In this document: positions 27,727-37,624 of the stretch, one piece after another
Position numbering within the stretch: position 1 is the first letter of the stretch
Layout: every line of letters starts with the position of its first letter
NCBI GenBank assembly: GCA_021790935.1
Contig: JAJYFL010000006.1
Location: 1-64,000 of the forward strand
Length of the DNA: 64,000 bases
Direction of reading: 5' to 3'
From: a bacterium
GTDB lineage: Bacteria; Vulcanimicrobiota; Vulcanimicrobiia; Vulcanimicrobiales; Vulcanimicrobiaceae
Notes under the pieces: model-generated
The model's database searches: none
Seen by the model: the letters and a program-made list of their open reading frames with translations, nothing else
Told to the model about the DNA's origin: nothing
Program-made: the position numbers and the translations under genes

Positions 27727-29133
27727 TTAGGCGGTCACGAGCTCGGGGTGGCGCTCGTGGAAGCGCGTGCGCCGCTGATAGCCCTTGGCGATCTGCGTCA
27801 GCTGCGCCTCGCCCCAGATGCGGCCCATCAACGCAAGCCCCGTCGGAAGCCCGTGCTCGCCGAAGCCGTCCGGCACGCTCATCGCCGGCAGCCCGGCGAG
27901 ATTTCCGGGCGTGCCGAGATCGACGCTGCCCGGGTACTTCTCGTAAGCCTTGTCGAACGGCACGCCCACGGGATAGGCAACCGTCGGGAGCGTCGGATAG
28001 ACGATGGCGTCGTAGGGTGCGAAGGCGCGCTTGACGGCGGCATCGATCTTCGTCCGCTGGCGCATCGCATCGATATAATCGACCGCCAGGGTCGCGTACT
28101 GCTGGTATCCGCCGATGCGATCCTCCTTCGACTGAAGCTCGCGCGAGCGCCCGCTTTCGATGAGACCGCGAAACGCCGAAGCGCACTCGCCGTTGAGCAG
28201 CGCGCCGAAGACCGCGCCGTAGGGATGGCCCTTCGGCAGTTCGACGTCCTCGACCACATCGCAATACTCGCGTAAGACGCCGAGCGCGCTATTGAAGTTC
28301 TTGACCACCGCAGGCTGCGATCTCTTGGTTGCATCCGCGATGACGCCGACCTTCGGGCGACGCCCACGAATCTGGGGGAATGGCTCGCTCATCGAGGTGC
28401 GGTCGCTCGGATCGTGGCCGGCGATCGCGCGCAGCACCAACTCCGCATCGCGCGCCGAACGGCAGAGCGGACCGAGTTTGTCGGAGGTCCACATGAGCGC
28501 CATCGCGCCGTGACGGCTCACGCGCCCGTAGGTCGGGCGCAGCCCCGAGACCCCGCAGAACGAGGACGGTACGAGGATCGAGCCGTTGGTCTCCGAGCCG
28601 ATCGCGAAGCCGACCAGCCCCGCTGCGACCGCAGCTCCCGGACCGCTGGAGGATCCGCCGCTCCAGTACGCGCGGTTCCAAGGCGTGCGGCCGGGCCCCG
28701 TAAACGACGCATCGGCCTCGTTGTAACCGAAGCCGCCGGCGAGCTCGACCATGGCGAGTTTCGCGCACAGCACGGCTCCGGCGTCGTGCAAGCGCTTTAC
28801 GGCGGTCGCATCGAAATCGAAGCGCTGGTTGCGGAACGGCGCCGCGCCCCAGGTCGTGTTCGCACCGACCGCCGCCAGCAGATCCTTGACGCCGTAGGGA
28901 ACGCCGTGCAGCGGCCCGCGCGAGCGGCCCGCCGCCAGTTCCTTATCGGCGGCCTTGGCTTCGCGCAGCGCCCGCTCGTGCATGATGGTTACGACGGCGC
29001 CGTACGCCGCACCGTACTTCTCCAAGCGATCTAGGTACAGCGTGGCGAGCTCGACCGACGAGATCTTACGCTTGCGGATCAGGGCTGCCAGATCCGTCGC
29101 ATCGAGAAAGGCGACCTGCTCCCCAGTCATCAC
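27727..29133 (-). CDS. Amidase signature family hydrolase
   Basis: A 468-residue enzyme of the amidase signature family. The Ser-cisSer-Lys triad is visible: Lys in GVPYGVKDLL, the cis-Ser in YWSGGSSSGPG and the nucleophile in SETNGSILVPSSF. The family hydrolyses amides, or acts as GatA in Gln-tRNA amidation; the lack of gatB/gatC beside it argues for a stand-alone amidase. Substrate unknown. GTG 29133 or ATG 29130 is the start; both overlap the stop of the small exported protein gene upstream (TGATG), so the two are translationally coupled. Confidence 0.92.
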   Translation of the reverse strand: MMTGEQVAFLDATDLAALIRKRKISSVELATLYLDRLEKYGAAYGAVVTIMHERALREAKAADKELAAGRSRGPLHGVPYGVKDLLAAVGANTTWGAAPFRNQRFDFDATAVKRLHDAGAVLCAKLAMVELAGGFGYNEADASFTGPGRTPWNRAYWSGGSSSGPGAAVAAGLVGFAIGSETNGSILVPSSFCGVSGLRPTYGRVSRHGAMALMWTSDKLGPLCRSARDAELVLRAIAGHDPSDRTSMSEPFPQIRGRRPKVGVIADATKRSQPAVVKNFNSALGVLREYCDVVEDVELPKGHPYGAVFGALLNGECASAFRGLIESGRSRELQSKEDRIGGYQQYATLAVDYIDAMRQRTKIDAAVKRAFAPYDAIVYPTLPTVAYPVGVPFDKAYEKYPGSVDLGTPGNLAGLPAMSVPDGFGEHGLPTGLALMGRIWGEAQLTQIAKGYQRRTRFHERHPELVTA

Positions 29134-29447
29134 GAGACCTCGAAGATCGTCGCGGGCTCGTCGGAGTTGCGCAACGCCTCTCCCCGCGGATTGATGCGCG
29201 CGCCGAGCGCGAGCCCCTCGTCGACGCCGGCGGCGATGCGGGCGATCTCCTCGTCCGCGAGCTTCGGATCGAACGCGCGCATCTTCTCGGCGAAGGCGCG
29301 CGCGAGTTCGGAGACCTTGGGGCTAGGTTTCGGGGATGGTGACGGCATCGGCGTAGCCTTTGCGGCCGCCTTCGCGATCGGCGTTACCGCGGCGCAAATG
29401 GCTCCGAGCGACCCAACCGCTGTAATGAACGCTTTACGAGTCTTCAT
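29130..29447 (-). CDS. Small exported protein upstream of amidase
   Basis: A 105-residue protein starting MKTRKAFITAVGSLGAICAA, a basic signal sequence without a full twin-arginine pair, then a Pro/Ser linker (TPMPSPSPKPSPK) and a helical domain (ELARAFAEKMRAFDPKLADE). The start ATG 29447 lies four bases after the RNase J stop. Its stop overlaps the amidase start. Such small proteins encoded beside amidases are common in related genomes, but I do not know a role; the helical domain could bind the amidase or the envelope. Confidence 0.7.
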   Translation of the reverse strand: MKTRKAFITAVGSLGAICAAVTPIAKAAAKATPMPSPSPKPSPKVSELARAFAEKMRAFDPKLADEEIARIAAGVDEGLALGARINPRGEALRNSDEPATIFEVS

Positions 29448-29451
29448 GCTC

Positions 29452-31143
29452 TCAGACTTCCATGACGACGGGGATGATGATCGGGCGGCGCTTCGAGCGG
29501 CCGTAGATCGCTTTCGATAAGCCGCTGCGGATGTGCTCCTTGACGCTGTTGACATCTCGCATGCTCTCGACCGAACAGCCCGCAATGATGCGCACGAGTT
29601 CCGCTCGCAGCTCGTCGAGCACCCCGCCGGCCTCCGGTAAGTAGAAGACGCCGCGCGAAACGATGTCGGGGCCGGCGATCACGCGCGCCTCCTCGCTGTC
29701 GATCGTGACGACCACCATGATGATGCCGTCACCCGCCAGCAGCTTGCGGTCGCGCAAGATCGCATCGCCGACATCCCCGACGCCGGATCCGTCGACCAGA
29801 ACGTTGCCCCCGTACGTCTTGCCGATCTTGTCGCCGTATTCGCCTGTAAACTCGAGCACGTCGCCGTTCTCGACGACGAAGAAGTTCTGCGAATCGACGC
29901 CCGTCTGCACGGCGAGTTTCGCGTGCTGCACCAGCATTCGGTACTCGCCGTGTACCGGGATGAAAAACTCGGGCCGGATCAAGTTGAGCATGAGCAGGAG
30001 CTCTTCTTGCGATGCGTGGCCGGAGACGTGGGAACGCCCGTCGGTCCCGTGAACGACGATCGCGCCGAGTTTATAGAGATTATTGACGGTCTTGTAGACG
30101 CTCTTCTCGTTGCCCGGAATCGGCGTCGCGCTGATGACGACCGTGTCGCCGGGAACGATCTTGAACTTCGCGTGGTCGCGCACCGACATGCGCGTGAGCG
30201 CCGACATCGGTTCGCCCTGGGAACCCGTCGTCATCACCACGACCTCTTCGGGCGGATATCCCTCGACCTCTTCGATCCGGATCGCCTGATTCGGCGGGAT
30301 CTTCAGGTAGCCGAGCTCCGAGGCGAAGTGCACTACGTTGGTGAGCGAGCGCCCGAGAAAGGCGATGCGGCGCTTGAACTGCACGGCGTGGTCCACGACT
30401 TGCTGTATGCGCGGGACGTTACTCGCGAACGAGGCGACGATGATGCGGCCCTTCGCGCGCGTGAAGATGTTCGTGAACGCCTCGCCGACGATGCGCTCCG
30501 AGAGCGTGTGGCCGGGCCGTTCGGCGTTGGTGCTGTCGGCCAGCATGCAGAGCACGCCCTCCTCGCCGATGCGCGCGATCGCCGCAAAATCGGCCGGCTT
30601 CCCGTCGATGGGCGTTTGGTCGAATTTGAAGTCGCCGGTGTGGAAGAGCGTCCCGACCGGCGTGCGCAGCGCGAGCGCGCAGGCGCCCGCCACGGAGTGG
30701 TTGACGTGCACGAACTCCGCTTCGATGCTGCCGTAGCGCACGCGGTCCCCCGGCTGCACGGTAGCGAACTCTACCTCGCCCATCTTGTGCTCGCGCGATT
30801 TTGCTTTGATCAGCGCGAGCGTCAGCGCCGTGCCGACGACCGGCACCGAAAATTCGCGCAGCAGATACGGGATGCCGCCGATGTGATCTTCGTGGCCGTG
30901 GGTGACGAGCACGGCGCGGAATTTGCCGGCCCGCTCGCGGATATAGGTGAAATCGTTGATGACGATGTCGACACCGTACATCTCGTCGTCGGGGAACATG
31001 AGGCCGCAGTCGACCGCCACCATATCGTCGTTGGTCTCGATCAGCGTCATGTTGCGGCCGATCTCGCCGCAGCCGCCGAGGGGAATGACTCGAACGTACG
31101 GCTCGGACGGGGGGGCGGGAACGGTCAGGGTATCAACGTTCAC
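29452..31143 (-). CDS. rnj: Ribonuclease J
   Basis: RNase J is a metallo-beta-lactamase/beta-CASP ribonuclease with 5' exonuclease and endonuclease activity in mRNA turnover and rRNA maturation. The 563-residue protein has VTHGHEDHIGGIPYL (metal site), HVNHSVAGACAL, FHTGDFKFDQ, the beta-CASP segment LADSTNAERPGHTLSE, TTGSQGEPMSAL, and HVSGHASQEELL followed by FIPVHGEYRML. A C-terminal domain completes the protein. GTG 31143 is the start (VNVDTLTVP). The presence of RNase J suggests an RNA-decay system unlike that of enterics. Confidence 0.96.
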   Translation of the reverse strand: MNVDTLTVPAPPSEPYVRVIPLGGCGEIGRNMTLIETNDDMVAVDCGLMFPDDEMYGVDIVINDFTYIRERAGKFRAVLVTHGHEDHIGGIPYLLREFSVPVVGTALTLALIKAKSREHKMGEVEFATVQPGDRVRYGSIEAEFVHVNHSVAGACALALRTPVGTLFHTGDFKFDQTPIDGKPADFAAIARIGEEGVLCMLADSTNAERPGHTLSERIVGEAFTNIFTRAKGRIIVASFASNVPRIQQVVDHAVQFKRRIAFLGRSLTNVVHFASELGYLKIPPNQAIRIEEVEGYPPEEVVVMTTGSQGEPMSALTRMSVRDHAKFKIVPGDTVVISATPIPGNEKSVYKTVNNLYKLGAIVVHGTDGRSHVSGHASQEELLLMLNLIRPEFFIPVHGEYRMLVQHAKLAVQTGVDSQNFFVVENGDVLEFTGEYGDKIGKTYGGNVLVDGSGVGDVGDAILRDRKLLAGDGIIMVVVTIDSEEARVIAGPDIVSRGVFYLPEAGGVLDELRAELVRIIAGCSVESMRDVNSVKEHIRSGLSKAIYGRSKRRPIIIPVVMEV

Positions 31144-31196
31144 AGGTTCGTCTTTACAAGCGAGCTCGAAAGCGTGAAGGAGGCTCGGAGGAGCCT

Positions 31197-31550
31197 ATGC
31201 CTATTCGATACCGCGTCGCCCTAGCCGTAACCTCGCTCTCCCTGCTGGCCGTGCCCGCTTGGGGCCAGCCGAGCGCCACCCAGGCCCGGCATCGGGGACG
31301 CCCCGCCGCGGCGGTGCCGGCTCGCGCCCGGAGCACCGCCCCCGAGCAACTCTACTCGCGCCGCGCGCTGCGCCGTGCCCGCATCATCGTGCAGATGCGG
31401 CTCTTCGAGCTTCGCGAGGAGCGCCTCGAGCGCGTCGAACGCGCGATCGAGCGCCGGTTGCCGGCGTCGGATATCCTTCGCAGCGCGCTGCCGCCGTTGC
31501 GCGCGGCGAAGTGCCACCGCAGAGGCACTCGCTGCGCCCACTTTCGGTAA
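31197..31550 (+). CDS. Hypothetical small basic exported protein
   Basis: A 117-residue protein with a Sec signal (YRVALAVTSLSLLAVPAWGQ). The mature part is strongly basic (many Arg) and has a helical segment, MRLFELREERLERVERAIER, then RLPASDILRSALPPLRAAK and two late cysteines. ATG 31197 is preceded by GGAGGAG at 31187-31193, a little close but strong. It is divergent from RNase J. No family is recognised. Codon use is like the neighbours, which supports it being a gene. Confidence 0.55.
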   Translation: MPIRYRVALAVTSLSLLAVPAWGQPSATQARHRGRPAAAVPARARSTAPEQLYSRRALRRARIIVQMRLFELREERLERVERAIERRLPASDILRSALPPLRAAKCHRRGTRCAHFR

Positions 31551-31646
31551 GCAACAGGTGAGATCGCGCCCTGCAAAAAACTGCCCTTGAGATCAACGGC
31601 CGATCGTTCGTTGGCGGTTTCTTCTTTTAGTCGAGAGAGGTGTGTT

Positions 31647-32399
31647 ATGGGTGTCGAGTCTCCGGCTGCTCCGAAGGCGAGCGGTCTCTCCACGGTCGCC
31701 GACGTCGTGGTCTCCCCGAAAGACGCTTTCGAACGCTTGCGCGAAGCCCCGACGTGGGGCTGGGCCTTCCTGATCGCATTCGCGCTCGCGATCGTGGGCG
31801 CGGTGCTGGCGGCGCCGGCAACGCACCATGCGACGGTAGCCTACCTGCAGCAGCAGATCGCAACCAACCCGCTCTTTGCGGGGATGCCGGAGACCACCAA
31901 GCAGCAGATGCTGGCAAACGCGCAGCATCCGCCGCTCTATCAGGAGATCCTCGGCTGGGTAACGGTCGGCGCGACGTTATTGATCGCCGCCTTGCTGAAC
32001 GCGGCGATCCTCCTGGTGGGTAACGTTGTCGGCCGCGGACAGACGGATTTCAAGCGGCTCTGGTGCGGATCGATGAACGTGGCGGTGCCGTCGTTCGGCC
32101 TCATGCAACTCGTGGTCGGCATCATCGCGACCGTGCGCGGCCCCGATGCCTTCGGCTCCGTGCAGGACATCATGCGCGCCGCACCGGGCCTCGGATTGCT
32201 CGTTCCCCACGCGAGCGTTGCGCTCGCAAGCTTCCTGGCCTCCCTCAATATTTTCACGATTTGGGGCCTTCTGCTCAACGTCACGATGATGCTCGTTCTG
32301 GCGCGAACGAGTAAGGTGATCGCCTGGGCGTTCCCGATCATCATCTTCGTGGGCTATGCGGTGATGCAATCCGGCCTCGCCGGCGCATTGCACATGTAG
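31647..32399 (+). CDS. Yip1-domain membrane protein
   Basis: A 250-residue integral membrane protein. A short N-terminal segment (VADVVVSPKDAFERLREAPT) is the typical Yip1-family lead, followed by about five or six helices, including WGWAFLIAFALAIVGAVLAA, ATLLIAALLNAAILLVGNVV and ASLNIFTIWGLLLNVTMMLV. Bacterial Yip1 proteins have no settled function. The start ATG 31647 has GAGAGG upstream; an in-frame extension to 31587 lacks such a site. It lies 26 bases before the TolC-like gene and may be co-transcribed with the efflux operon. Confidence 0.8.
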   Translation: MGVESPAAPKASGLSTVADVVVSPKDAFERLREAPTWGWAFLIAFALAIVGAVLAAPATHHATVAYLQQQIATNPLFAGMPETTKQQMLANAQHPPLYQEILGWVTVGATLLIAALLNAAILLVGNVVGRGQTDFKRLWCGSMNVAVPSFGLMQLVVGIIATVRGPDAFGSVQDIMRAAPGLGLLVPHASVALASFLASLNIFTIWGLLLNVTMMLVLARTSKVIAWAFPIIIFVGYAVMQSGLAGALHM

Positions 32400-32425
32400 C
32401 CCTTCTGCAGGCAGAATACGGTCCG

Positions 32426-33922
32426 GTGAAACATACCGTACCGCACCGCAGTAGCACGAGAGTGAGTTTCTTGTTTCGCATCTTACGCGCACGGTATCTC
32501 GCCTCCGCGGTGCTCGTTTGCTGCGCGGCGGCGGCACCGGCACGCGCCGCAGCCGCTGCGCTGACGCTCTCGGACGCGGTGCGTTTTGCGCTACTGCACA
32601 GCCCGTCGGTCGCCCAGCAGCGCTCCGCCGTCGCGCAGGCCGACCTGGCGTACGTCAAACAGCGCTCTTCGGGCTTGCCGAACGTGAACGGATCGCTGCA
32701 AAACGTCGCTCAAAAATCGAGCAACCTGCAGGGCGCCTACGCCGTCGTCGGGCTCTCGCAGGAGAACGTGTTCAGCCAGAACACCGCGCAGATCGGCACG
32801 AACTACACGCTCTACACCGGGGGCCTCAGCCATCTGCAGACGCTCGCCGCAAGGGAACAGTTCGAACAAGCGCGCGCGACGTTAAGGAAGACCAAGAACC
32901 AGATCGCGAGCGACGTAACCAGCGCCTTCTACGCAATCGCCACGAATGACGAAGCGGTCCGCCTCGACCGCGCCGATCTCGCCTACCAACGCGTGCTCGT
33001 CGAAGTTGCCAAGGCGAAAGAGAACGCGGGCGTTGCCGCCGGCGTCGACGTCCTGCAAGCCAAAGCATCCGAAGAGAAGAGCCGCTCCGCGCTCGTCGCG
33101 GCGCAAGCCGCCGCGGTCGACGCGCGTGAGTCGCTCGCGCAGACGATCGGCGCGCCGCTCCGCACGGCTTTCGCCGTACCGGAACGCATCGTGCAGCCAC
33201 GGTTGCCGGCGCAAGCCCTGAGCCGCCTCATCGCGATCGCACAAGCCAACCGCCCGGAGGTCGCCTCCGCACAAGCCGCGCTCCGCGTCGCGCAAGATAA
33301 CCGGCGCACCCTCAACGTCGATCTCTTCCCGCAGGTTCAGCTCTCGGGCTCCTTCGGCAACCAGTTTTCGCCGACGTCGGTCGTCTTCGGGCAGCTGCAG
33401 ATCGACCGGCAGTTCGCGGCGCAGAACGCGTACAACGCCGCGCACGGGCTGCCCCTCGTCCCGCTGGCCGATAAGCCGATTCTGCCGCGCGGGTCGCCGG
33501 GGTTTTGGCAGATCCAAGCCGTTACGACGTTCTCGCTGCCGCTGGTCGATTACGGGGTGCGCCACGCAACGCGCCTGGACGACGACAAACAGGTCGCGGC
33601 GGCGCAGGTGGCCTTGGACTCGGCCAAGTCGCAGGTGGCGCTGGACGTCCGGCAGGACTACCGCCAAGCGCAGACCGCACTCGCGCAGATCCGGTACGCC
33701 CGCGAGGAGGCCCGCTACGGCGTGGAATCGGCCCGCATCGCGAAGCTGCAGTACCAGAGCGGCATCGTCGCGCTAACGAGCGTGCTCGAAGCCGAGCAGA
33801 CCGCACGATCGGCACAGATCGATCTCTTCAACGCGCGCGTCGGCTACGTCGACGCCATCGTAAAACTCCGCGTTGCTCTGGGCATCTACGACGCACAGAG
33901 CGCCGTCGCCGACTTAAGGTAA
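32426..33922 (+). CDS. TolC-family outer membrane efflux protein
   Basis: A 498-residue outer-membrane channel subunit. After a signal sequence (ASAVLVCCAAAAPARAAAAA) come two OEP repeats with long helices, beginning LTLSDAVRFALLHSPSVAQQ and VDVLQAKASEEKSRSALVAA, and a second copy starting LSRLIAIAQANRPEVASAQA. The C-terminal helix includes YQSGIVALTSVLEAEQTARS. TolC trimers form the exit duct of tripartite pumps. GTG 32426 is the listed start; GTG 32462 (VSFLFRIL) is an alternative giving a more usual signal. The adaptor gene follows three bases after the stop, so this is the first gene of the ABC efflux operon. Confidence 0.92.
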   Translation: MKHTVPHRSSTRVSFLFRILRARYLASAVLVCCAAAAPARAAAAALTLSDAVRFALLHSPSVAQQRSAVAQADLAYVKQRSSGLPNVNGSLQNVAQKSSNLQGAYAVVGLSQENVFSQNTAQIGTNYTLYTGGLSHLQTLAAREQFEQARATLRKTKNQIASDVTSAFYAIATNDEAVRLDRADLAYQRVLVEVAKAKENAGVAAGVDVLQAKASEEKSRSALVAAQAAAVDARESLAQTIGAPLRTAFAVPERIVQPRLPAQALSRLIAIAQANRPEVASAQAALRVAQDNRRTLNVDLFPQVQLSGSFGNQFSPTSVVFGQLQIDRQFAAQNAYNAAHGLPLVPLADKPILPRGSPGFWQIQAVTTFSLPLVDYGVRHATRLDDDKQVAAAQVALDSAKSQVALDVRQDYRQAQTALAQIRYAREEARYGVESARIAKLQYQSGIVALTSVLEAEQTARSAQIDLFNARVGYVDAIVKLRVALGIYDAQSAVADLR

Positions 33923-33925
33923 CGA

Positions 33926-35221
33926 ATGAAACGTCTACGCAACCTCCTCTTCATCGTCGCCGGCCTCGCCGTCGTCGTCGTCATCGCGATCTTTGCATCG
34001 CATCGCAGCGCCGAGGCAATCACCGCGCGCGTGCAGACGCTCAAGTACGTCGCCTTTCAGACGAAATTGCCGGAGAACGGAATCGTCCAGCATCCGCACA
34101 CCGTGACGATTCCCACGCTCGTCTCGGGGAATCTCGGCGCGGTGTACGTGCGGCCCGGGCAGGAGATCTACGCCGGCGAGTTGCTTGCGACGGTCGATAA
34201 CCCGACCCTCGAGACCAACGCCGCTACCGCACGAGCCGGCTACCAGTCGTCGCTCGCGCAGGTCAGCCAGGCGCATGTCGACCAGCAGAACCAGCACGTC
34301 ACCTACGACGCGCAGGTCGCGACCGCCAAGAGTTCCTACGACGAAGCCGCGCGGGTCTACAACGCCGACCTTCAGCTCTACAAGAACAAGGCGATCCCGC
34401 GCAACCAGCTCGACACCGATCGGGCGAAGATGGAACAGGCGCGCGTCGCCTACCAGCAGGCGCTCCAACAACTTCGCTTGGGTGCGGTGAACGGTTACGG
34501 CCAAAACAGCATCGAGGTCGCTCAGGCGCAAGCTCGGCAGGCCGCAATATCGCAGCAGTCGGCGCAACAGCAACTCGCCTTCACAGCAATCAGGGCTCCC
34601 TTCGCGGGCATCGTGCAAACGATTGCAACGCAACCCAACGATCCGTTGCGCCCGCTGCAGCCGGGCGACGCCGTCCAGCAGGGCCAGCAGCTCTTCACGA
34701 TCGCGGCGGGCGACCGTTACATCGTCAAAGCGCAAGTCGACGAACAAGACATCATCAACGTGCGGCCGGGCCAGGAAGTGCTTATCTCGGGGCAAGATTT
34801 CCCCGGTAAGACGATCGTCGGGCACGTCGCGCAGATCGCGCCCGTGGCGATCAAATCGACCGACGCATCGAGCACCGCACGCCAAGTTCTCACCACCGTC
34901 CGGCTCGATAGTTCGCCGCCGTACTTGAAAGACGGCATGACCGTCGACGTCGACATCGTGACGCGGAGCGTCCCGCACGCCATCGTCGTCCCCAACGATG
35001 CGATCGTAAACAAGAAGGGCAAGAAGTACGTCTACGTCGTCACCAAGGGGATCGCGCACGAGCGCCTCGTCAAGACCGGCAGCACCAACGACACGAGCAC
35101 GCTGATCGCCTCGGGCCTGGCCCCCGGCGAGGAGATCGTCGCCGCGCGCAACCCGCTGCTGCACGACGGCGCCCGCGTCAAGCCGGCTCCTTCGCCCTCG
35201 CCGCTTCCGTCCGGTCCGTGA
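33926..35221 (+). CDS. MacA/HlyD-type periplasmic adaptor
   Basis: A 431-residue membrane fusion protein. It has one N-terminal membrane helix (LLFIVAGLAVVVVIAIFA), a lipoyl/barrel-sandwich half (GAVYVRPGQEIYAGELLATV), a long alpha hairpin (residues ~90-220), the return half (IRAPFAGIVQTIATQPNDPL), and beta-barrel and membrane-proximal domains (TVDVDIVTRSVPHAIVVPND). It bridges the inner-membrane ABC transporter and the TolC-like channel. Its stop overlaps the start of the first permease gene by four bases (GTGA), so translation is coupled. Confidence 0.92.
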   Translation: MKRLRNLLFIVAGLAVVVVIAIFASHRSAEAITARVQTLKYVAFQTKLPENGIVQHPHTVTIPTLVSGNLGAVYVRPGQEIYAGELLATVDNPTLETNAATARAGYQSSLAQVSQAHVDQQNQHVTYDAQVATAKSSYDEAARVYNADLQLYKNKAIPRNQLDTDRAKMEQARVAYQQALQQLRLGAVNGYGQNSIEVAQAQARQAAISQQSAQQQLAFTAIRAPFAGIVQTIATQPNDPLRPLQPGDAVQQGQQLFTIAAGDRYIVKAQVDEQDIINVRPGQEVLISGQDFPGKTIVGHVAQIAPVAIKSTDASSTARQVLTTVRLDSSPPYLKDGMTVDVDIVTRSVPHAIVVPNDAIVNKKGKKYVYVVTKGIAHERLVKTGSTNDTSTLIASGLAPGEEIVAARNPLLHDGARVKPAPSPSPLPSGP

Positions 35222-36411
35222 CGCGAATCCTCGCCTACGTGGGAGAGGCCGCCGCATCGCTGTGGCGTAACCGCGCGCGGTCGCTGCTCACGATCTTGGG
35301 CATGGTCATCGGCACCTCGTCGATCATCGCCGTCTTCGGCATCAGCAAGGCGACGACGAGCGGCATCTCCGCGACGTTCGCATCGTTCGGTTCCCTCGGC
35401 ATCAGCGTGCTCGTCGACAACACGCAGAACTACCCCGACCAAGCGCAGATTCAGTACCGCGACGCCGCGACCGTTGCGACGGCGCTCGGCAGCCTAGCCG
35501 AGGAGGTCATGCCGTTTTGGCAGCGGACCTACCCCGTCGCCATCGGCAATCTCCGGCAGTACGTCCCGGTCGTCTCCAACGGCGGCTTTCATCCCGACAA
35601 GCTCGTGATGAGCGAGGGGCGGAAGATCGACCGGCGCGACGTGGCCTCGGCCGCGCGCGTGTGCGTGATGACGGCCGGGCTAGCGAAGAAGCTCTTCGGA
35701 GATAGCCCGGCGCTCGGGCGCGTTCTACGCATCAACGGTAACCGCTTCACCGTCGTCGGCGTCTACGCCGACATGAAGGGGTCGTTCTTCAACTCCCTTA
35801 TCGGCAGCGACTCGCTGGAGATCCCATATACGGCGTTCCACACGATGAACCCAGGCCCGGCGGACCAACTCTTCATCTACCCCGCTCCCTCGGCGAACCC
35901 AGTCGAAGTCATCCGCATCGCGAAGGCCACGCTACAGCATATCCACGGGCCTCGCGCCAAATACATCACGCAAGACAACTCCGCCGCCTTGGGAACCTTT
36001 GAGAACGTGCTCAATATCGTCGGAACCGGCCTTTCGGCGATCGGCGGCGTCGCGCTCGTCGTCGCCGGCATCGGGATCATGAACATCATGCTCGTCTCGG
36101 TTACCGAGCGCACGCGCGAGATCGGCATCCGCAAGTCGATCGGGGCCAGCCGCAGCGACATTACCCTGCAGTTTCTCATGGAAGCGCTGCTGCTCTCGCT
36201 CGTCGGCGGCGGCATCGGCATGGCTCTGGGTTTGGGAATCACGATCGGCGCCGCCTCGGTCATCAGCCAGAAGCTCGGCGAGATTCTCATCCCTTATCTG
36301 TTGATCGTAAGCATCGCGATCACGTTCTCGATCGCCGTAGGCATGGTCTTCGGCATGTATCCCGCGGTGCGAGCGGCCAAAATGGACCCGATCGAGGCGC
36401 TGCGATCGTGA
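35218..36411 (+). CDS. ABC transporter permease, MacB/FtsX type (first)
   Basis: A 397-residue permease with the MacB topology: one N-terminal helix (ARSLLTILGMVIGTSSIIAV), a large periplasmic MacB_PCD domain (residues ~45-265), and three C-terminal helices of the FtsX domain ([20 protein letters not shown] between them). It ends PAVRAAKMDPIEALRS, the usual close of this family. Unlike MacB, it has no fused ATPase. The start is GTG 35218. A second, different permease gene follows 13 bases later, so the transporter core is probably a heterodimer. Confidence 0.93.
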   Translation: MTRILAYVGEAAASLWRNRARSLLTILGMVIGTSSIIAVFGISKATTSGISATFASFGSLGISVLVDNTQNYPDQAQIQYRDAATVATALGSLAEEVMPFWQRTYPVAIGNLRQYVPVVSNGGFHPDKLVMSEGRKIDRRDVASAARVCVMTAGLAKKLFGDSPALGRVLRINGNRFTVVGVYADMKGSFFNSLIGSDSLEIPYTAFHTMNPGPADQLFIYPAPSANPVEVIRIAKATLQHIHGPRAKYITQDNSAALGTFENVLNIVGTGLSAIGGVALVVAGIGIMNIMLVSVTERTREIGIRKSIGASRSDITLQFLMEALLLSLVGGGIGMALGLGITIGAASVISQKLGEILIPYLLIVSIAITFSIAVGMVFGMYPAVRAAKMDPIEALRS

Positions 36412-36424
36412 GCGCGTACCGCCC

Positions 36425-37624
36425 GTGATCTATTTCGAAGAAGCGCTGCGCGTGCTCTTTGCCAACAAAGTGCGATCGCTCTTGACGATGACCGGGCTCA
36501 TCATCGGCGTCGGCGCCGTGATCGCGATCCAAGTACTCGGCAGCAGCATGGCCGGCGCGGTCAACGGTGCCCTCGGCAACATGGCCGACAACTCGTTCAT
36601 CGTCGCGCCGAACGGCGTGCAGGGGAACTTTCGCCGGGCGGCCATCAAGCTCACCGACATCACCGCGATCGAGCAGGACGTGCCGAATATCGAGCAAGGC
36701 ATACCGCTCGGCGGACAGAATTTCTTGATTCAGAACGGGCACCACCAAGCGCGCTATTTTCTGACTCCCGACTCCAGCCAGCCGTTCAACGACTCGCCGC
36801 TACTCTACGGCCGCCGTTTTACTTCGAGCGATATCGCCGACGCGACCAACGTAGCCGTCATCTCGTACCGGTCGTACCAGAAGCTCTTTCCGCACGGCGG
36901 CGATCCCACCGGGCGCAGCATCTACGCGGGCATACACCGCTACGTCGTCGTGGGCGTGCTGGCAGCGCCGAAGCGCGGGTTCATAAACGCCCAGTTCGGC
37001 GGCGACATCACGATCCCGTATACCACGTACGTCAATCAATACGTACACGACGGCGTAGCCGGCGCCGCGCGCTTCATCGTCGCCGACGCGTCGCGCATGA
37101 ATCTTACCGAGATCGCCGTGATGAAACAGTTGAAGGTTCTGCACGGAAACCAAAAGGGCTTGCAATACCAAACGTTCGACAAATCCCAACTCACTAAGGG
37201 CATCAACGGTATTTTCGGCGTCCTGACCATCGTCGTCGCTTTGATCGGCGCGGTCTCGCTCGTCGTCGCCGGAATCGGAGTTATGAATATCATGCTCGTC
37301 TCGGTCACCGAGCGCACGCGAGAGATAGGCGTACGCAAGGCCATCGGCGCCCGCCGCGGGCAGATACTCGCGCAGTTCTTCATCGAGGCGCTGCTGCTCT
37401 GCGGCTTCGGCTGCGGCATGGGTCTCGCGATCGGGCTCTCCATCGGATGGATCGTCAACCAGTTCGCAATCGTCAAAGTCACGGGGTACGTCGCGCCGCT
37501 GCCTTGGGTCGAATCGCTGCTGATCGCGGGCGCGTTCACTATCGTCGTCACGCTGGCGTTCGGCACCTATCCGGCGTACCGTGCGGCGCGTTTGGATCCG
37601 ATCGAAGCGTTACGCTATGAATAA
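36425..37624 (+). CDS. ABC transporter permease, MacB/FtsX type (second)
   Basis: A 399-residue paralogue of the preceding permease with the same layout: [20 protein letters not shown] at the N-terminus, a periplasmic domain and [20 protein letters not shown] in the FtsX domain, ending [17 protein letters not shown]. The periplasmic domains differ, which suggests they contact different faces of the substrate or adaptor. GTG 36425 is the start. Its last codons overlap the ATPase start (ATGAATAA), so ATPase synthesis is coupled to it. Confidence 0.93.
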   Translation: MIYFEEALRVLFANKVRSLLTMTGLIIGVGAVIAIQVLGSSMAGAVNGALGNMADNSFIVAPNGVQGNFRRAAIKLTDITAIEQDVPNIEQGIPLGGQNFLIQNGHHQARYFLTPDSSQPFNDSPLLYGRRFTSSDIADATNVAVISYRSYQKLFPHGGDPTGRSIYAGIHRYVVVGVLAAPKRGFINAQFGGDITIPYTTYVNQYVHDGVAGAARFIVADASRMNLTEIAVMKQLKVLHGNQKGLQYQTFDKSQLTKGINGIFGVLTIVVALIGAVSLVVAGIGVMNIMLVSVTERTREIGVRKAIGARRGQILAQFFIEALLLCGFGCGMGLAIGLSIGWIVNQFAIVKVTGYVAPLPWVESLLIAGAFTIVVTLAFGTYPAYRAARLDPIEALRYE